Shown here piece after piece: positions 23,850-35,600 of a stretch of 56,735 nucleotides of DNA. Under the pieces are notes generated by a model, which did no database searches, was not told where the DNA came from, and was given only the letters and a program-made list of their open reading frames with translations. Both the position numbers and the translations under genes were made by a program. How positions within the stretch are numbered: the stretch's first letter is position 1; each line of letters opens with the position of its first letter. Origin of the DNA: a virus; the IMG/VR virus record IMGVR_UViG_3300044547_000820, positions 1 through 56,735 of that record; one strand, 5' to 3'.

Positions 23850-24238
23850 TGGCATTCGGAACTTATTTACGGTTTAACCAAACCGCTGACATTTATCAGA
23901 AGGTAACAACTGTCAGTCCTGCTGGACAGAAGACATTCCAATATAACCTGATTAAAACGGCACCGATCTATATTCAATCCAGCAGTTCGGACACCAGTAA
24001 TGGTGGTAAAAGAATCGCCCCCTACCAAGATTATATTTCTATTCATCAGCTCTTTATTCCGGGTGAGTATTCTGACTATATTGATTATACAAACAGAGTC
24101 CAAAACATAAAAGACAAATATGGTGATGTTCTAGAGGCTGGTCCTTTTGAGATTATATCAATCCAGCCAAAATTTGGGTTCAATGGTCGTAAGTCTCATA
24201 TTCTAGCCGTTATCAGAAATGTGGTTGAACCATCATGA
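23849..24238 (+). CDS. Head closure / stopper protein candidate
   Basis: 129 residues. A small beta-barrel-like protein (TYLRFNQTADIYQKVTTVSP, FEIISIQPKFGFNGRKSHIL), second in the connector operon, the usual place for the head-closure protein. It overlaps the adaptor by one base and the next gene by four. Assigned from order, size and fold pattern. Confidence 0.65.
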   Translation: MAFGTYLRFNQTADIYQKVTTVSPAGQKTFQYNLIKTAPIYIQSSSSDTSNGGKRIAPYQDYISIHQLFIPGEYSDYIDYTNRVQNIKDKYGDVLEAGPFEIISIQPKFGFNGRKSHILAVIRNVVEPS

Positions 24239-24567
24239 TGACCGCAACGCATAACTTGGGTCAAATATTGGATGTGATTGGCAATATCCCTAATAATATA
24301 AAAGAAGCTGTTTCAAGAACATTTACAGAATCATATGAACCTTTAAAGTCAGAACTTGAGTCTAGATTTGGTGATGCCATAAGATATGCAGATTTCAATA
24401 TTTCCTTTTCTGGGGAAACTTTTTCAATCAATATAACCAATTTGAATGAATTTGTAACTCAAGCGCAGACTGGTGCCAGCGCTTCGGATATCGCATCATT
24501 TGCGGAATCGTATATTCATCAAAAATTAGTTGATTGTCTTAGGCAAGATATGATGGGAGGAATTTGA
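24235..24567 (+). CDS. Neck/tail completion protein candidate
   Basis: 110 residues, start at the ATGATG overlapping the upstream stop. A helical N-terminus (NNIKEAVSRTFTESYEPLKS) precedes a short beta part. Third gene in the connector operon, the position of HK97 gp10-like proteins. The motif evidence is weak; the call rests on order. Confidence 0.6.
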   Translation: MMTATHNLGQILDVIGNIPNNIKEAVSRTFTESYEPLKSELESRFGDAIRYADFNISFSGETFSINITNLNEFVTQAQTGASASDIASFAESYIHQKLVDCLRQDMMGGI

Positions 24568-24569
24568 TA

Positions 24570-24995
24570 ATGACGATATCAACCATTGCCGTTTACGACC
24601 TTAATGCTTTTCTAAAGGCTGACGCTACAATAACATCAATTGCAGGAAAGACTCTCAACTTCTTCCCAGTCGTGGCAACGGATTCTGAGCCAGCCCCATT
24701 CGTGGTGTATTTCTACAACCCAATGATTCCGGATGTTGAGGCTTATTGGATGAGATACGATGCAGTCAAATATTCTATTTTTGATACAAATGCAGATCGC
24801 CTATTCCGCCTATCGGAAAGGTTTGTTGAAATTCTGGGTCATGGCGACCAAATACAGACATCGGGTGGAGTCAACGGCACAGATACTCGCATCTTTTCCT
24901 GCTACCAAACAGGGTCTAATTTAATAGCTCCATTAGAAATTAATGGTTGGTATAGAATGAATTTAGATTTTAAATTGTGTTATGTATCAGAATAA
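24570..24995 (+). CDS. Tail terminator protein candidate
   Basis: 141 residues from the ATG at 24570 (GGGAGG 9 nt upstream; the in-frame TTG at 24564 is too close). YDLNAFLKADATITSIAGKT, FVVYFYNPMIPDVEAYWMRY and FEVCYVSE-like C-terminal strands resemble tail terminators (lambda gpU class). It caps the tail tube and joins it to the head. It lies just before the tail tube gene, as expected. Confidence 0.68.
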   Translation: MTISTIAVYDLNAFLKADATITSIAGKTLNFFPVVATDSEPAPFVVYFYNPMIPDVEAYWMRYDAVKYSIFDTNADRLFRLSERFVEILGHGDQIQTSGGVNGTDTRIFSCYQTGSNLIAPLEINGWYRMNLDFKLCYVSE

Positions 24996-25016
24996 ACAAT
25001 GTCAGTCTAGATAAAG

Positions 25017-25025
25017 TGGTACACT
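25017..25025 (+). promoter_or_regulatory. Leaderless extended -10 before 25034
   Basis: TGG followed by TACACT (25020-25025), ending 8 nt before the ATG at 25034. No Shine-Dalgarno. Confidence 0.5.
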
Positions 25026-25033
25026 AATAATAT

Positions 25034-25228
25034 ATGCAGTATACTACTATTACATATGTCGGGAAGACTCCCGGCTACATAGTCAGGGTAGGTCGAAATA
25101 CCTACGATTTTGAGTGGAATAAAGGACTCGGAATCGGCACAAGAGGTGGAGAAATCCGCCCTGATCATGTCAAGAAGATCGCTAAGTGGCGTGATAAAAA
25201 GGGCAAAAGAATATTTGTCCTTGAATAA
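25034..25228 (+). CDS. Small tail-module protein, unknown function
   Basis: 64 residues, basic, beta-rich (TTITYVGKTPGYIVRVGRNT) with HVKKIAKWRDKKGKRIFVLE at the end. The N-terminal part resembles small SH3-like barrels. It precedes the tail tube gene by 17 nt. No family recognised. Confidence 0.65.
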   Translation: MQYTTITYVGKTPGYIVRVGRNTYDFEWNKGLGIGTRGGEIRPDHVKKIAKWRDKKGKRIFVLE

Positions 25229-25245
25229 TTTAGGAGAAAATTAAA

Positions 25246-25821
25246 ATGGCAGTTAATGTTTCAAACATTGTAGTCGGAGAGGCAACTATTAAAGTTGGCG
25301 ACTCGGCTAACGCAACAACCATCAACGCAATGGATGGTTTCGATGACCTCGGTGCGACTCAGAACGGTGTAGAAATCTCATGGGAACCAGATATGGTCGA
25401 CATTGAAATTGATCAGTTCGGTGACGCAGCAAGAATCGTACAATCAAAGGTAAAAGTTATGGTCAAGACGACTATGGCAGAGGCAACCTTAAACAACCTC
25501 GCTCTCGCTTGGAACTACGACTCGGTTGGAACAACCGATGTTGTGGCTAACAACGATGGTGCAAATACCAAGACTTTCTTGTTCGGAGCGCAAACCGTGT
25601 TCCCATACGAAAAGGCACTTGTTATCCAAGGCTATGCTCCCGGCACAACCGCTGGCGCAACCAAGACTCGCAAGTTCTATACGAAGCGTGCAATTTCAAT
25701 GGAATCAACCACATTGACGATGAAGCGTGCAGAGGCATCCGTCTTTGCAGTCGGCTTCAGAATTCTACCAAAAGTTGAAGACACTGGTTACGAGTACGGA
25801 AAGATCATCGATCAAAGCTGA
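25246..25821 (+). CDS. Major tail tube protein
   Basis: 191 residues, Shine-Dalgarno TAGGAGA. It contains VVGEATIKVGDSANATTINA, a negatively charged central loop (WEPDMVDIEIDQFGDAARIV) and SKVKVMVKTTMAEATLNNLA, which together match phage tail tube subunits (gpV-like). It polymerises into the tail tube, whose length is set by the tape measure. It lies just upstream of the tail assembly chaperone as in most siphoviruses, and is followed by a terminator. Confidence 0.82.
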   Translation: MAVNVSNIVVGEATIKVGDSANATTINAMDGFDDLGATQNGVEISWEPDMVDIEIDQFGDAARIVQSKVKVMVKTTMAEATLNNLALAWNYDSVGTTDVVANNDGANTKTFLFGAQTVFPYEKALVIQGYAPGTTAGATKTRKFYTKRAISMESTTLTMKRAEASVFAVGFRILPKVEDTGYEYGKIIDQS

Positions 25822-25867
25822 ATAAGTAACAATTAAAAACTAATTAAAATCTAAATGATTGTCTGAG

Positions 25868-25911
25868 AATCCCTCAAGCCCTTGTGCTATACTTGGAACT
25901 TGAGGGATTTT
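25868..25911 (+). terminator. Terminator with an extended -10 in its loop
   Basis: AATCCCTCAAG (25868-25878) and CTTGAGGGATT (25899-25909) form an 11-bp stem with a T run to 25911. The 20-nt loop contains TGC-TATACT (25888-25893), an extended -10. It could end the abundant tail-tube transcript and restart a separate one for the chaperone. Confidence 0.7.
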
Positions 25912-25942
25912 CGAATCCCAAAACTCAAGGAGAAAATATAAT

Positions 25943-26245
25943 ATGACTGAAAAGAATGCTGACATTATCGGAGGAACGGATATCCTTTTTGCTGATGGTA
26001 AGACAAGAACAATTAAGCCACTCACAATCAGAAACCTTCGTAAGTTCATGAAGGTAATTAAAGACCTCAAGACTGATGACACACTTGAAGACGCTGATAT
26101 TGATATCATGGTGGAAGCTGCTGGGATTGCGCTTATCGCTGTGGATCCTGCACTTGCTGCTAATCAAGAAGCACTTGAAGATGCGCTTGACCTTCGCTGC
26201 TTTGGCGAACTGATGGGCGCAGCAATGGGTTCAGACCCTTCCTAA
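25943..26245 (+). CDS. Tail assembly chaperone, short form (gpG-like)
   Basis: 100 residues, AAGGAG upstream. It is acidic and helical after a beta start (TDILFADGKTRTIKPLTIRN), as in gpG-like chaperones that coat the tape measure before tail tube polymerisation. It ends at 26243-26245 (TAA), where a -1 shift would continue into a long open extension. It sits between tail tube and tape measure, the classical position. Confidence 0.8.
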   Translation: MTEKNADIIGGTDILFADGKTRTIKPLTIRNLRKFMKVIKDLKTDDTLEDADIDIMVEAAGIALIAVDPALAANQEALEDALDLRCFGELMGAAMGSDPS

Positions 26246-26559
26246 CAGGGGAGAGTGGAACAGGTGATCCCACAAGTTGGGAAGACATCCCTCTCCTCAA
26301 ATATGAATCAGAAATTTTTATACGAAGCGGTGCTTGGAAGAACATTGTAGAGCTAGAAGAGAGTCTCACGCTTGATGAGATGTTTCTTCTTTATCGTGCA
26401 TGTATGAATGAAAATTCAAATCAAATGAAGATGCTGGCTGCTTCACAAGGAGCAGATGTTGATATGAATGAAGATTGGTTCGATCCAGAACCACCAGAAG
26501 TAATTGGCTCTTCAAATATTGGTTCAATACCATTTGGATTGGGTTATGAACAACAATAA
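25943..26559 (+). CDS. Tail assembly chaperone, frameshifted long form (gpGT-like)
   Basis: The -1 frame is open from before the short-form stop to 26559 and reads through KYESEIFIRSGAWKNIVELE, LTLDEMFLLYRACMNEN and a C-terminal DPEPPEVIGSSNIGSIPFGL. It has no start codon in its first 130 bases and fills the gap before the tape measure. The candidate slip site is C-CCT-TCC at 26236-26242 just before the stop; slippage there gives join(25943..26242, 26242..26559), about 205 residues. Programmed -1 shifting of tail chaperones is conserved in long-tailed phages. The exact slip site is not certain, since the heptamer is not canonical. Confidence 0.72.
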
Positions 26560-26563
26560 TAAA

Positions 26564-26592
26564 TTGCTTTTATTGGCTCAATGCCTTATTAT
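26564..26592 (+). promoter_or_regulatory. Promoter before the tape measure gene
   Basis: TTGCTT (26564-26569) and TATTAT (26587-26592) are 17 nt apart. The start would lie within about 8 nt of the ATG at 26607, and there is no Shine-Dalgarno. Confidence 0.55.
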
Positions 26593-26606
26593 TAACTAAG
26601 ACAATC

Positions 26607-29600
26607 ATGAGTGACGCACAAGCCGAAATCCTAGTTAGAGCCGAAATGAATGACCGGCTTTCGGCTGCTCTTCAACGCATAAACGGTCAATTAAGCAACA
26701 CTGTTCGTTCTCTTAATGGTTTAAAAGCAACAAGTCAAAGTGCTGTTGGTGCAACCAATGCTGTTGGTGCAGCGATATCTAGACTTTCAAGAAACTCTAG
26801 TTCGCTGAATACATCTCTAAAAGGTAATGCGTTAAGTCAACACGCATTGTCAGCTTCTTTTCGAAATAGCCGTATACAGGCTGATGCTCTTAACTCACAA
26901 CTTGGTCGTCTGCAATCCGCCGGGTTAAATACTGTTCCTATCCGTGCATACATAACTCAATTGAGAGTTATGGACTCCATGCAAAAACAAATTGGAAACT
27001 CAATGCGAGCAATGAACTTCCAGCAAATGGGTTCTCAACTCAATGCATTCTCGCAAAGAATGACCAACGCTGGAACACGCATGTCTATGGGTCTCACCCT
27101 GCCACTTGTTGCTTTCTTCCGGATGGGGTTTTCATCATTCAGAGCGTTAGATAAACAAGTCATTCGTTCAACCAAACTAATGGCTGACTCTTTCGATGAT
27201 TCTGTCAAGAACACAGCTGGGGCTGCAAAAGGATATACCGACCTTCAGTATGCAGTAAAAACCCTTGGAGATGGTCTTGACAAAATCACAAGTAAATGGG
27301 GTGTATCAAGAGAACTTGTGCAGGGTCTTGCTGGAGATTTTGCTGAGCTTGGTATTTCTGCACCAGAGTCATTGGCGAGATTGACTGAATTAACTGTTGA
27401 ATTTGAAAAATTGGGTAATATTGACATTACACAAGCTCAATCAACAATTCAGGCTATGTTCCAAACTATTTCTAGAATTAGAACAGACAAGGGGTTGGAT
27501 GTAACGAGTGAAAAGTCGCTTAAGCAGATGACAGAAGAGATTAATGGAGCAATTGCTTTCTTCAACTTTGCTGAAAACAAAACAACGCTATCTCTTAATA
27601 ACATTGCAGAAGCCTTTCCTGAAGTAACCGCTGCTGCAACCTCTTTTGGTTTAAATATGCAAACAACAGCTGCATTGCTTGTACCAATGATTGGTGCATC
27701 ATTTCAGGTTGGAGCCTCAGCGAACTCCATTAAAGTTTCTTTGCAGAGAATGGTTGCAACAACCAAACAGAACAAAGACATGCTTAAAGATTTAAGCGAT
27801 ACTATTGGCAAGGAATTTGCTCCATCTCTTGGTTTGGGTGCAGGTGGACTTATGGATCTTATTACTAACTATGATTTGCTTAAGGCAAAACTTAGCAAAG
27901 CTGATCAATTAGTATTCTTCTCTAAATTGTTTGGTGTTCGTCAGGGTCCAAGAATGGAAGTTGCCATTGCTCAAATGAATAAATATGATAAGAGATTAAA
28001 AGCAGTTGGAACTCAAGAGCAAAAGATGGCAAAACAGGCTGAGGATGCTATAAATACTCAATTAAAAATTCGTGGATTTACCAAAAAAGAAGATGAAATA
28101 AAAATTGGGAATCTTCAAGAAATAGCCAATCTTACATCTGCAGCTCAAGAGATGGATGAAGATGGAAATTACAAAGCCAAAGCTTTAGCAATTCAGGCTG
28201 GACAAGAGGTAGCTCTTTTTAACCTTAGAAATGCAAATCAAGCTCTCCAAAAAAATGGAATAACTCAATATGAATACAGTGGAAAAGTTATGCTTGATAA
28301 TACAAAGAAGCAAGAAAGACAGAATAAACTCGGTAAAGAGTTTAATAATATTCAAACAGAATCAGGAAAACTTCTTACCGCTCAGTTGTATGGTAAGTCT
28401 TTAACCGAAGAAAATAAGAATGACGAATTAGAGCGTGTACGGAACTCTGTCGAAGTTCAATATGGTAAAGCAAGAGAGGCTGCTAAGTCGATTGCTCGTG
28501 AATTAACCTCTGTGTTTGGAGGAATTCTTGAACAGATTAACCCGATCATTGAAAGAATAGCTAAATTCTTTAGAGAACTTTCGGACCCAATTAAGAAAAT
28601 ACTGGGAGTAATGCTAATTCTATTGGCTCTTATTGGACCACTAATGAGAACTATTGGTGCAGTAGGACAGCTTGGTGCGATATTCAACAATGTTCGTGCT
28701 GGCGGTATCAAACGGTTTAAAGGAAATGTTGTTGAACTAAATCAGTCTCTCATGAAGACAAGCGACATTGCATTAAGAATTGGCGGTAACTTTAGGAAAT
28801 TTGGACAAGATGGAAAAATCTTTACCTCTAGAAAAGATGCAAAGAGACTTGAAAAACTTGCTCCAATTATTGCAAAGCAAGATCGGGGAGAAGAGCTTAC
28901 TGCTAAGGAGAAATCAAAGGGTGGTAAGTATATCAAGCAACTGGCTGGTCGTAAAGCCGTTCTAGATGGTACGGCTTTGCAATCGCAAAAGAATTTCTAC
29001 GGTCTTGATCAAGCAACAAAAGATTATGTAAGGTCATTAGATCCTATTTATCAAACAAACAAGATGGTGAATGAACTTCTTCAAGAGCAATCTAAAAAGA
29101 CAGCCAGCATTTTCAGAAAAGCAGCCCAAAAGTTTCTTAGAATCAGAGGAGCATCAAATAATGCGACAGGAGCGGGTATTGATCCTGCGACTGGTGGTGT
29201 CCGTGATGCTGCACCATACGGACCAGCAGTTCCGACTCCAGCCCCTATCACATCAGCAATTGGGGGTATTACAACACTTAGAGATATCCTTAGCCAAATT
29301 CTTTCCACTCTTCAAGCAATTCAAGCTTGTGTTTGTAATGCAAAAGCAGCAGCAACCGGAAGACCATCTCCTGCTGCAAGCGGTGCTCCAACCAATGCAC
29401 CGCCCGCAGGATTGTCAGGCGCTGTCGTAACTCCGGTAACACTTGGACAAAAGCCTACAACTGCAACAGGAACACCTTCTCCAACAGGTGCTGCTGCTAC
29501 AGCTGTGGACTTGTCAAATCTATCAGACGAAGAGCTTGCTGCTTCAAAAGCTAGACTTGAAAAAGAAGCAAAACAACTTGAGGCTGAGGCAAAAGAAACA

Positions 29601-32600
29601 GCTAAAATTCTTGCTAAAGCTGAAAAAGAAAAAAGAAAGCTTGCAGAAAAGCAATATAAAAATGCCTTAAAGAAAAAACTATTTTCTACGGAAAGCGTTG
29701 TTGGCGCTCTTAAGCCACAACTTAATGTAAGATCTGGACTTCCTGCAAACTTCATGAACCCAATGGCAATGATGAATGCCATGAAGCCCACGATGCCTGA
29801 GATACCTGCAGGTGGAGATATTCTCAAACCAGCAATTGATAAGGGAATGCATGCTGTTGCGGAAGCAGTCATGGTGTCTATCGGTAAGAAGCCAGTTGCC
29901 CCAGCAGCAAGCCCAATTCCTGCTGCAATTGAAGCAGCAACAGCCACTGCGGAAGAAACGGTTGCAACAGATGTCAAGCAGAAAGCAAAGAGAGGTCGTG
30001 GAAGACCAAAAGCTGCTGGACCAATCCCTGCTGCTATTGATATTGCCGTTGCAGAAGGCGAAAAAACCGTTGCAGAAGCGATTGTTGCTGACACAAAGAA
30101 GACTCGTGGAAGACCAAAGGGTACTACCAAGAAGCCAGCAGTCACTCCAGCAGTGAGTACGGCGCAACGAGATTACGCAGCGGTTGACGGATTTGGCAGA
30201 GCAGTTTCTGGTCCAAATAAAGCAACTGTTGATCTTGAGGCTGCTGGTGCGTCAATTAAAAAACTCCTCAATCTTGAGGGAACAGCAAAGAGTGCTATTC
30301 TAACAAAAGATTCACTAATTAAATTATTTACAATTCTCGGACAAGATGTTCCAGTGAAGTTGCGTCAACTTGATTCTCTTGTTAACAAAGAAGGAGAAGC
30401 TATCAAGGTGAATCTCAGCACCTTGGGCAAAATTGCTGGTGCTATTAAAACTGGTGTTGCTGGGAAAGCTCTTGCTCCTGATGCAAAAGTTGGGGCTGCA
30501 TTTACTGGAACATCAGCTAAAACAAGTCCATTTTATGCTAAAAATTTCAATGAGGCTGTTAGTTCATCAGTAGGAAATATAAAGTACAAACCTGTTACCG
30601 CAATTAAACCTGAAGATATTGCAGTTGCAAAAGAATCTGTTGCTCAAGTGACAGAATTTGAAAAAGAAAGACAAATCCTTAAAGATAAAATAAAGATTCT
30701 TGCCGATCAAGCAAGAGTTATTAAAGGAAAGATTGATGATCTTGTTGCTCAAGAATCTCGGGCAGCAAAGGTTGGAAACCTATCATTGGCTCGTGTTCTT
30801 CAGATTAAAATTCTTTCTGAAAAAAGAAAGATGTCTGATGTTCAGAGGGCTATTTCGGAGCTAAAAAGAACAACTGATTTGATAAACACTGAGCTTCAGA
30901 GCGTCAGGCAGTCTGCAAATTTAGCATTTAATAATGCACAACAACAAATCGCCTCCAGCGGTGGTGTACCTTTTGCCGGTGCGAAAGGTAAGGGGATGCC
31001 GTTCGGCAGTACTACTGCTAGAGCGAGAGCTAAGCGCACAGGCGAAAGATACACGGGTCTTGTTTATGGAGGAAGAGATTCTAAAGGTGATCCGACTGAG
31101 GAACTCAGGGAGAGAAGAGAGGTTACAAGACCCAGTTATAGCAGAAACGATCCAGAAGAAAAGGATCGTCAAGCAAGAAGGGTTGCTCTTAGACCAAAGA
31201 GAAAAGCTGGAATTGAACTTCTAAGACAAGCAGTCACTCAACAACCGGACTATATTGAAAGAGAAAAAAGAAGAGTTGCGCAAGCAGCAAGGGATGCTGA
31301 ATTTGCAGCAAAACAAGAGGCAGATCGTCTTGCGAAACAACAAGAAGCTGCTCTTAAGAAACTAGGCGTAAAGCCCGAAAAAGTCGAACCAGTACAATCC
31401 TCTCCTATAAAGAGGGGATTCATGTCTAAAGAGCAGTTCCTTGCGGGGCAAGCTGAGAATCTTCAATCTCTTAACGAACAGATTAAAGCAGCAAATGATA
31501 GTGCAAGAAGTGCAAAAAGAGCTGTCAAAAATTTAGAAACTCAGATTCAAGAAGTTACTGAGTCAAAGAAACGCATTCCGGGCGGTAAGAAAAATGCAAT
31601 TGATGAACTCACTACAAGACTAGAAGATGCCAAGAAGAAAGCGGAACAAGCCAAGGCTGCAGCAAAAGCAGCAAAAGATGATATAGCTCGCATCAATGCT
31701 TATGACCCAGCAAAGGGCGGGCTTCCTCCTAAGCCAGTCGCTCCAGATATCTCTGCTGCAGTAAGACCTAAATCATTGAGTGCTGGTGTACCAACTGGAG
31801 CAACAACTCTTGGAAATATTAACAGTCAACTCTCAGCAACATTGCAAATTCCGACTGCTGTTCTTGATCAGTTCTACCAGACACTCAAGATTCAAGGTAA
31901 GGGTCTTGCTGAAGTTGCATCCAATGCTGGTCTTCAAGCAACTGACGACTTGGCTCTTCTTAAACAGGAGCTTCTCAAGATTGGTCTTACTATTGAACAA
32001 GCACTTGCTAAACCAGCAGAAACGCTGAAGCAACTTCAGGCTGTTAAGTTTCAAGATAGCGGAGAGGTACAAGCTCTATTCCAGAGACTTGTTATGTTTG
32101 CCAGAGATGTTGCAAATAAAGGTGTTGAAAAAGCCTTCCAAGATACTATTGCAAGATTCCAGAACCTTAAGCCCGGAGCTGCTGTAAAGCCAGCATCTGC
32201 AAAACCAGCATCTGCACCAGCAAATAAAGCAGCGTATGGTTTTGGTCTTGAATCAGCTGACCAAAAAATTCTTGCTGAACAAATTAAGTCTCAAATTATT
32301 GCTCAAAATAAAGCTGCAATAGACTTTATGAAATTTGAAACCAAGACTCTTGAGTATATTGGTAGAGCCTTTGCGATTGAAGGAAGAGGTAAGGGCAAGA
32401 AAGAAGTTGTCGTTGCTAATCTAATAAAGAAACTTAAAGAAATGGGCATTGCTGTTGAAAAAGCAATTGTAACCGAAGCCATTGCTCCAATCAATGCTGC
32501 AAAAGATGCTGTTACAACAACAGCAGCAACCGCTGCCGGTGCAAGTGTTGGTAAACCTAAAGCACCAGTAACGGCACAACCCGGTAATGTCATCGGTAAT

Positions 32601-35600
32601 CTTGGAGCAACACAGATTCAAAATTTCATGTCTATTGCAAATTCCGTATCGGAAGATTCAGCAACCTTTGCTACACAAGTTAACAGATTGGCTCAAAAGG
32701 CTGGTCTTGAGGGTCAAGAGACATCTGTTATTATTCAAAAAATACTTAGCGCATTTGAAGTTTATTTAAAGAATAATGGACTCACAGAAGCTCAATTAAG
32801 ACAGGCTGATGCTTTACTGAGAGAAATTGCAACAGGGACAGCAAGACCTTTTTCTGTTGCAGCAAGTAAAGTTTACGAATCAGCAAGGGGTTCAAAAGAA
32901 GAGCCAAAAGCAAGCGGTCTCCGTGGGAAAGCTGTCGGTGCAACTGCTGACGAAACTGCAAAAGTTGTAGAAGCAGAAAAGAATCTGACTGTTGCTGTTG
33001 AAAAAACAATCGCAGATGCAGCTAAGGCGGTAACAATTTCAGCAAATGCTGCTGCGAACCCTCGTCTTGCAGCTATTGCTTCTGGAGTAAAACTTTCACC
33101 TCTTGCATCACCTACAACTGGAGTTGCTGGTCCAAAAGCAACAGACGCAACTCCAGCTGTTGCTGTCCGCACTCCTTACTCAATGCCATATATTAATGAA
33201 ATTAACTCTCAAGCTATTAACACTAAAGCAGTGGCAGATTCTATTGCTGAAAATATTAGATTAGCGTCATCAGGAACTGCTAAGAAAGTCCAATCCATGC
33301 TTTCTGGTATTCAGGAATTGGTAAGATCCGTTCATGGTGCCCAGATTGCAAAAGATTTTGCTTTCATAACCGGTGGAAATATTACAGATGCTCTGAAGTA
33401 TCTTGATCGTATCATCCAAGAAAAATTAGTAAAAGAAGCAGAAAAAGTAAAGGCTGTTGCAGATACAGTCAAGGTAGCCCCGGTTGCCCCTGCTCCACCA
33501 GTTGCTCCAAAACCACCTGTCGCAACTGCCCCTGTGTACCCTGCACCTCCTTCTAAACCAATGCTTATGCTCAATGCTGCTAAAGAAAGCCCAAGAAGGG
33601 CAGCTGCGCAGGCAAAAGCTGCTGCTGCTGCGGTTGGAACAGTTGGTACAACACCAATTGAAATGCCAAGAGCCAGAGTTAATCTCCGTGAAATGATTGC
33701 AGAAAGACTTGCAATAAAAGCAACAATGGAAGCTGAGACAGCAGCTATGGCGGAAAGAATTAGAAGCAATGTTGCATTAAGTCAAGCAATTCGTGAGCGT
33801 AGTAGAGCGATGGATGTAGCAAATAGGTCAGACAGAGTTCAGAAACTGATTGATGCAACACCTATTCCTCCAAGACCAAGCGCTGGTCGTAATAGAATCC
33901 CTCTAACGAGAGAAGAGTTTACTGGTCAAACTATTGCAAAGACAGCGAATGTTATGTTTAACCCAATTAAGCAAGTGAAGGTGATTGGTAGTGCATTAGG
34001 TTCAATTGGTGGTGCATTAGAGTCTGTTGCCAAGAGAGTGTCGCCAAAGAGGTTTGGTGATCAAAATGTCTATAAGGCAAGAGATTACATGGGCGAAGCT
34101 CGCCGTACAACTTTTGGTCGTATCGCTGATAGAAATCTTCAAGTAACAAGTCGTCAGTCTCGGATTGCGGAAAAAGATGCAAGAGTCATCGCTAAAGAGA
34201 CAAGAGCTACAGACAGACCAAATCGCAATATTGCAAGACTGACTCAAAGTCAATTGCCATCGCAATTTAGACAAGCCATTAATCCAAGTATTGATACTCT
34301 AAAGGCAATTGCTAAAACATACGGTCCACCGATTAAATCTGCAATGAATTTTGCAAAGAAAAAATCAATTGAAGGATTGAAGATTGCTGGTCAGGTAACT
34401 AGAGAGCTTACCCTCCTCCCTGTTAGAGTACCAATTGTATTTACAACTGGTCTGATTGAAGCTCACAAGTTTGCAATGAAGGGTGTTCGTGCTGGAATTG
34501 CAAAACTTGATAGCATTGCCTTCTTTAATACAACATACACAGGTGCTGCAATTATCACGCTTGCTATAACCCTTGAGAAGGGTTTAACGAAACTGGGAAG
34601 TGCTATGACAATGGGAGGTCAAGCCCTATTAACCTCTGGTCAGATTGCTGCAAAGTTTGTTCAAACTGCATTTACTAATCCAAAACAAGCTCTTGCGATG
34701 GCTTCAACTGGTCTTACCAACTCTAAGGATCTGTTGTTCAAGGCAGGTGCTGGTCTTGTTGCAGCAGCCTCTAGTATCAAAGTAGGCGCAATCAAGCTTG
34801 CACAGTCTGCAGGCTCAGCTGCAGTAGCTGGAGCGAAAATGGCTGGCGGAGCAATTGGAAAAGCAGCAATGGCTCCTGTTCGTGGAGTAAAAACAATGTT
34901 TGTCGGAGGAAGTACTTTTGTTCCTCAAGGAACAGATGCTGCTGGAAATGCTATTGCTACAAAGAAGGGCGGTCTCTTTAGAAGAAGCGTTACTCAAACA
35001 ACTGATGCGACAACCGGAATGATGACTGAGCAAAGAGGCAAGGGAATGTTCGGTAGAATGAAGGGCGGACTCGGAAAAGGCGTAATGGGCGGAATTCGTG
35101 GTCTTGGAACCGCTGCCGGGTCAATGTCTTCAATGATGCTCTATCAACTTGGTCCTGCTGGTATGGCTCTGCAGGGACCGTTGAATAAAGTGATTGGACT
35201 CTTGACTAAGACAAAGGGTGCATTCTTCGGAGTAACTATCCCAATTCTACTCGTTGTCGGAGCAATCTTCCTTTTGAAGAAGACATTCAGTGCATACGGT
35301 GATAAGACGACTGGTGTTGCAGAAAACTTTAAGAAAGCTTTTGCTGCAGTTATGGTTGTTGTCAATATGCTCAAGACAGCATTCTTTGACTTCTTTGCAT
35401 CATTATTTGGTGGAGCAGAAAGTAGCGGAGAAGCAACAGGCAATATTGCAACTGTTGTAACAAAGGTCGCCGAGGCTACTCGTAAGTTCGCAGTGGCTTT
35501 CCAAGCTTTCTTTACGAAATATATTCTTCCAGCTATTTATACAATGCTTTCTGGTTTTTCAATGATCATCAGAGCTATCTTTAGTTTTGTTTCAAACTTG

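Noticed and set aside
29071-29430. 119-residue + frame ORF inside the tape measure gene
   Set aside because: Shadow frame with Gln/Leu bias and no Shine-Dalgarno.
29321-30145. 274-residue minus-strand ORF opposite the tape measure gene
   Set aside because: It is the complement of a Pro/Ala-rich coding stretch, is itself low-complexity, and has no ribosome binding site or matching gene context.
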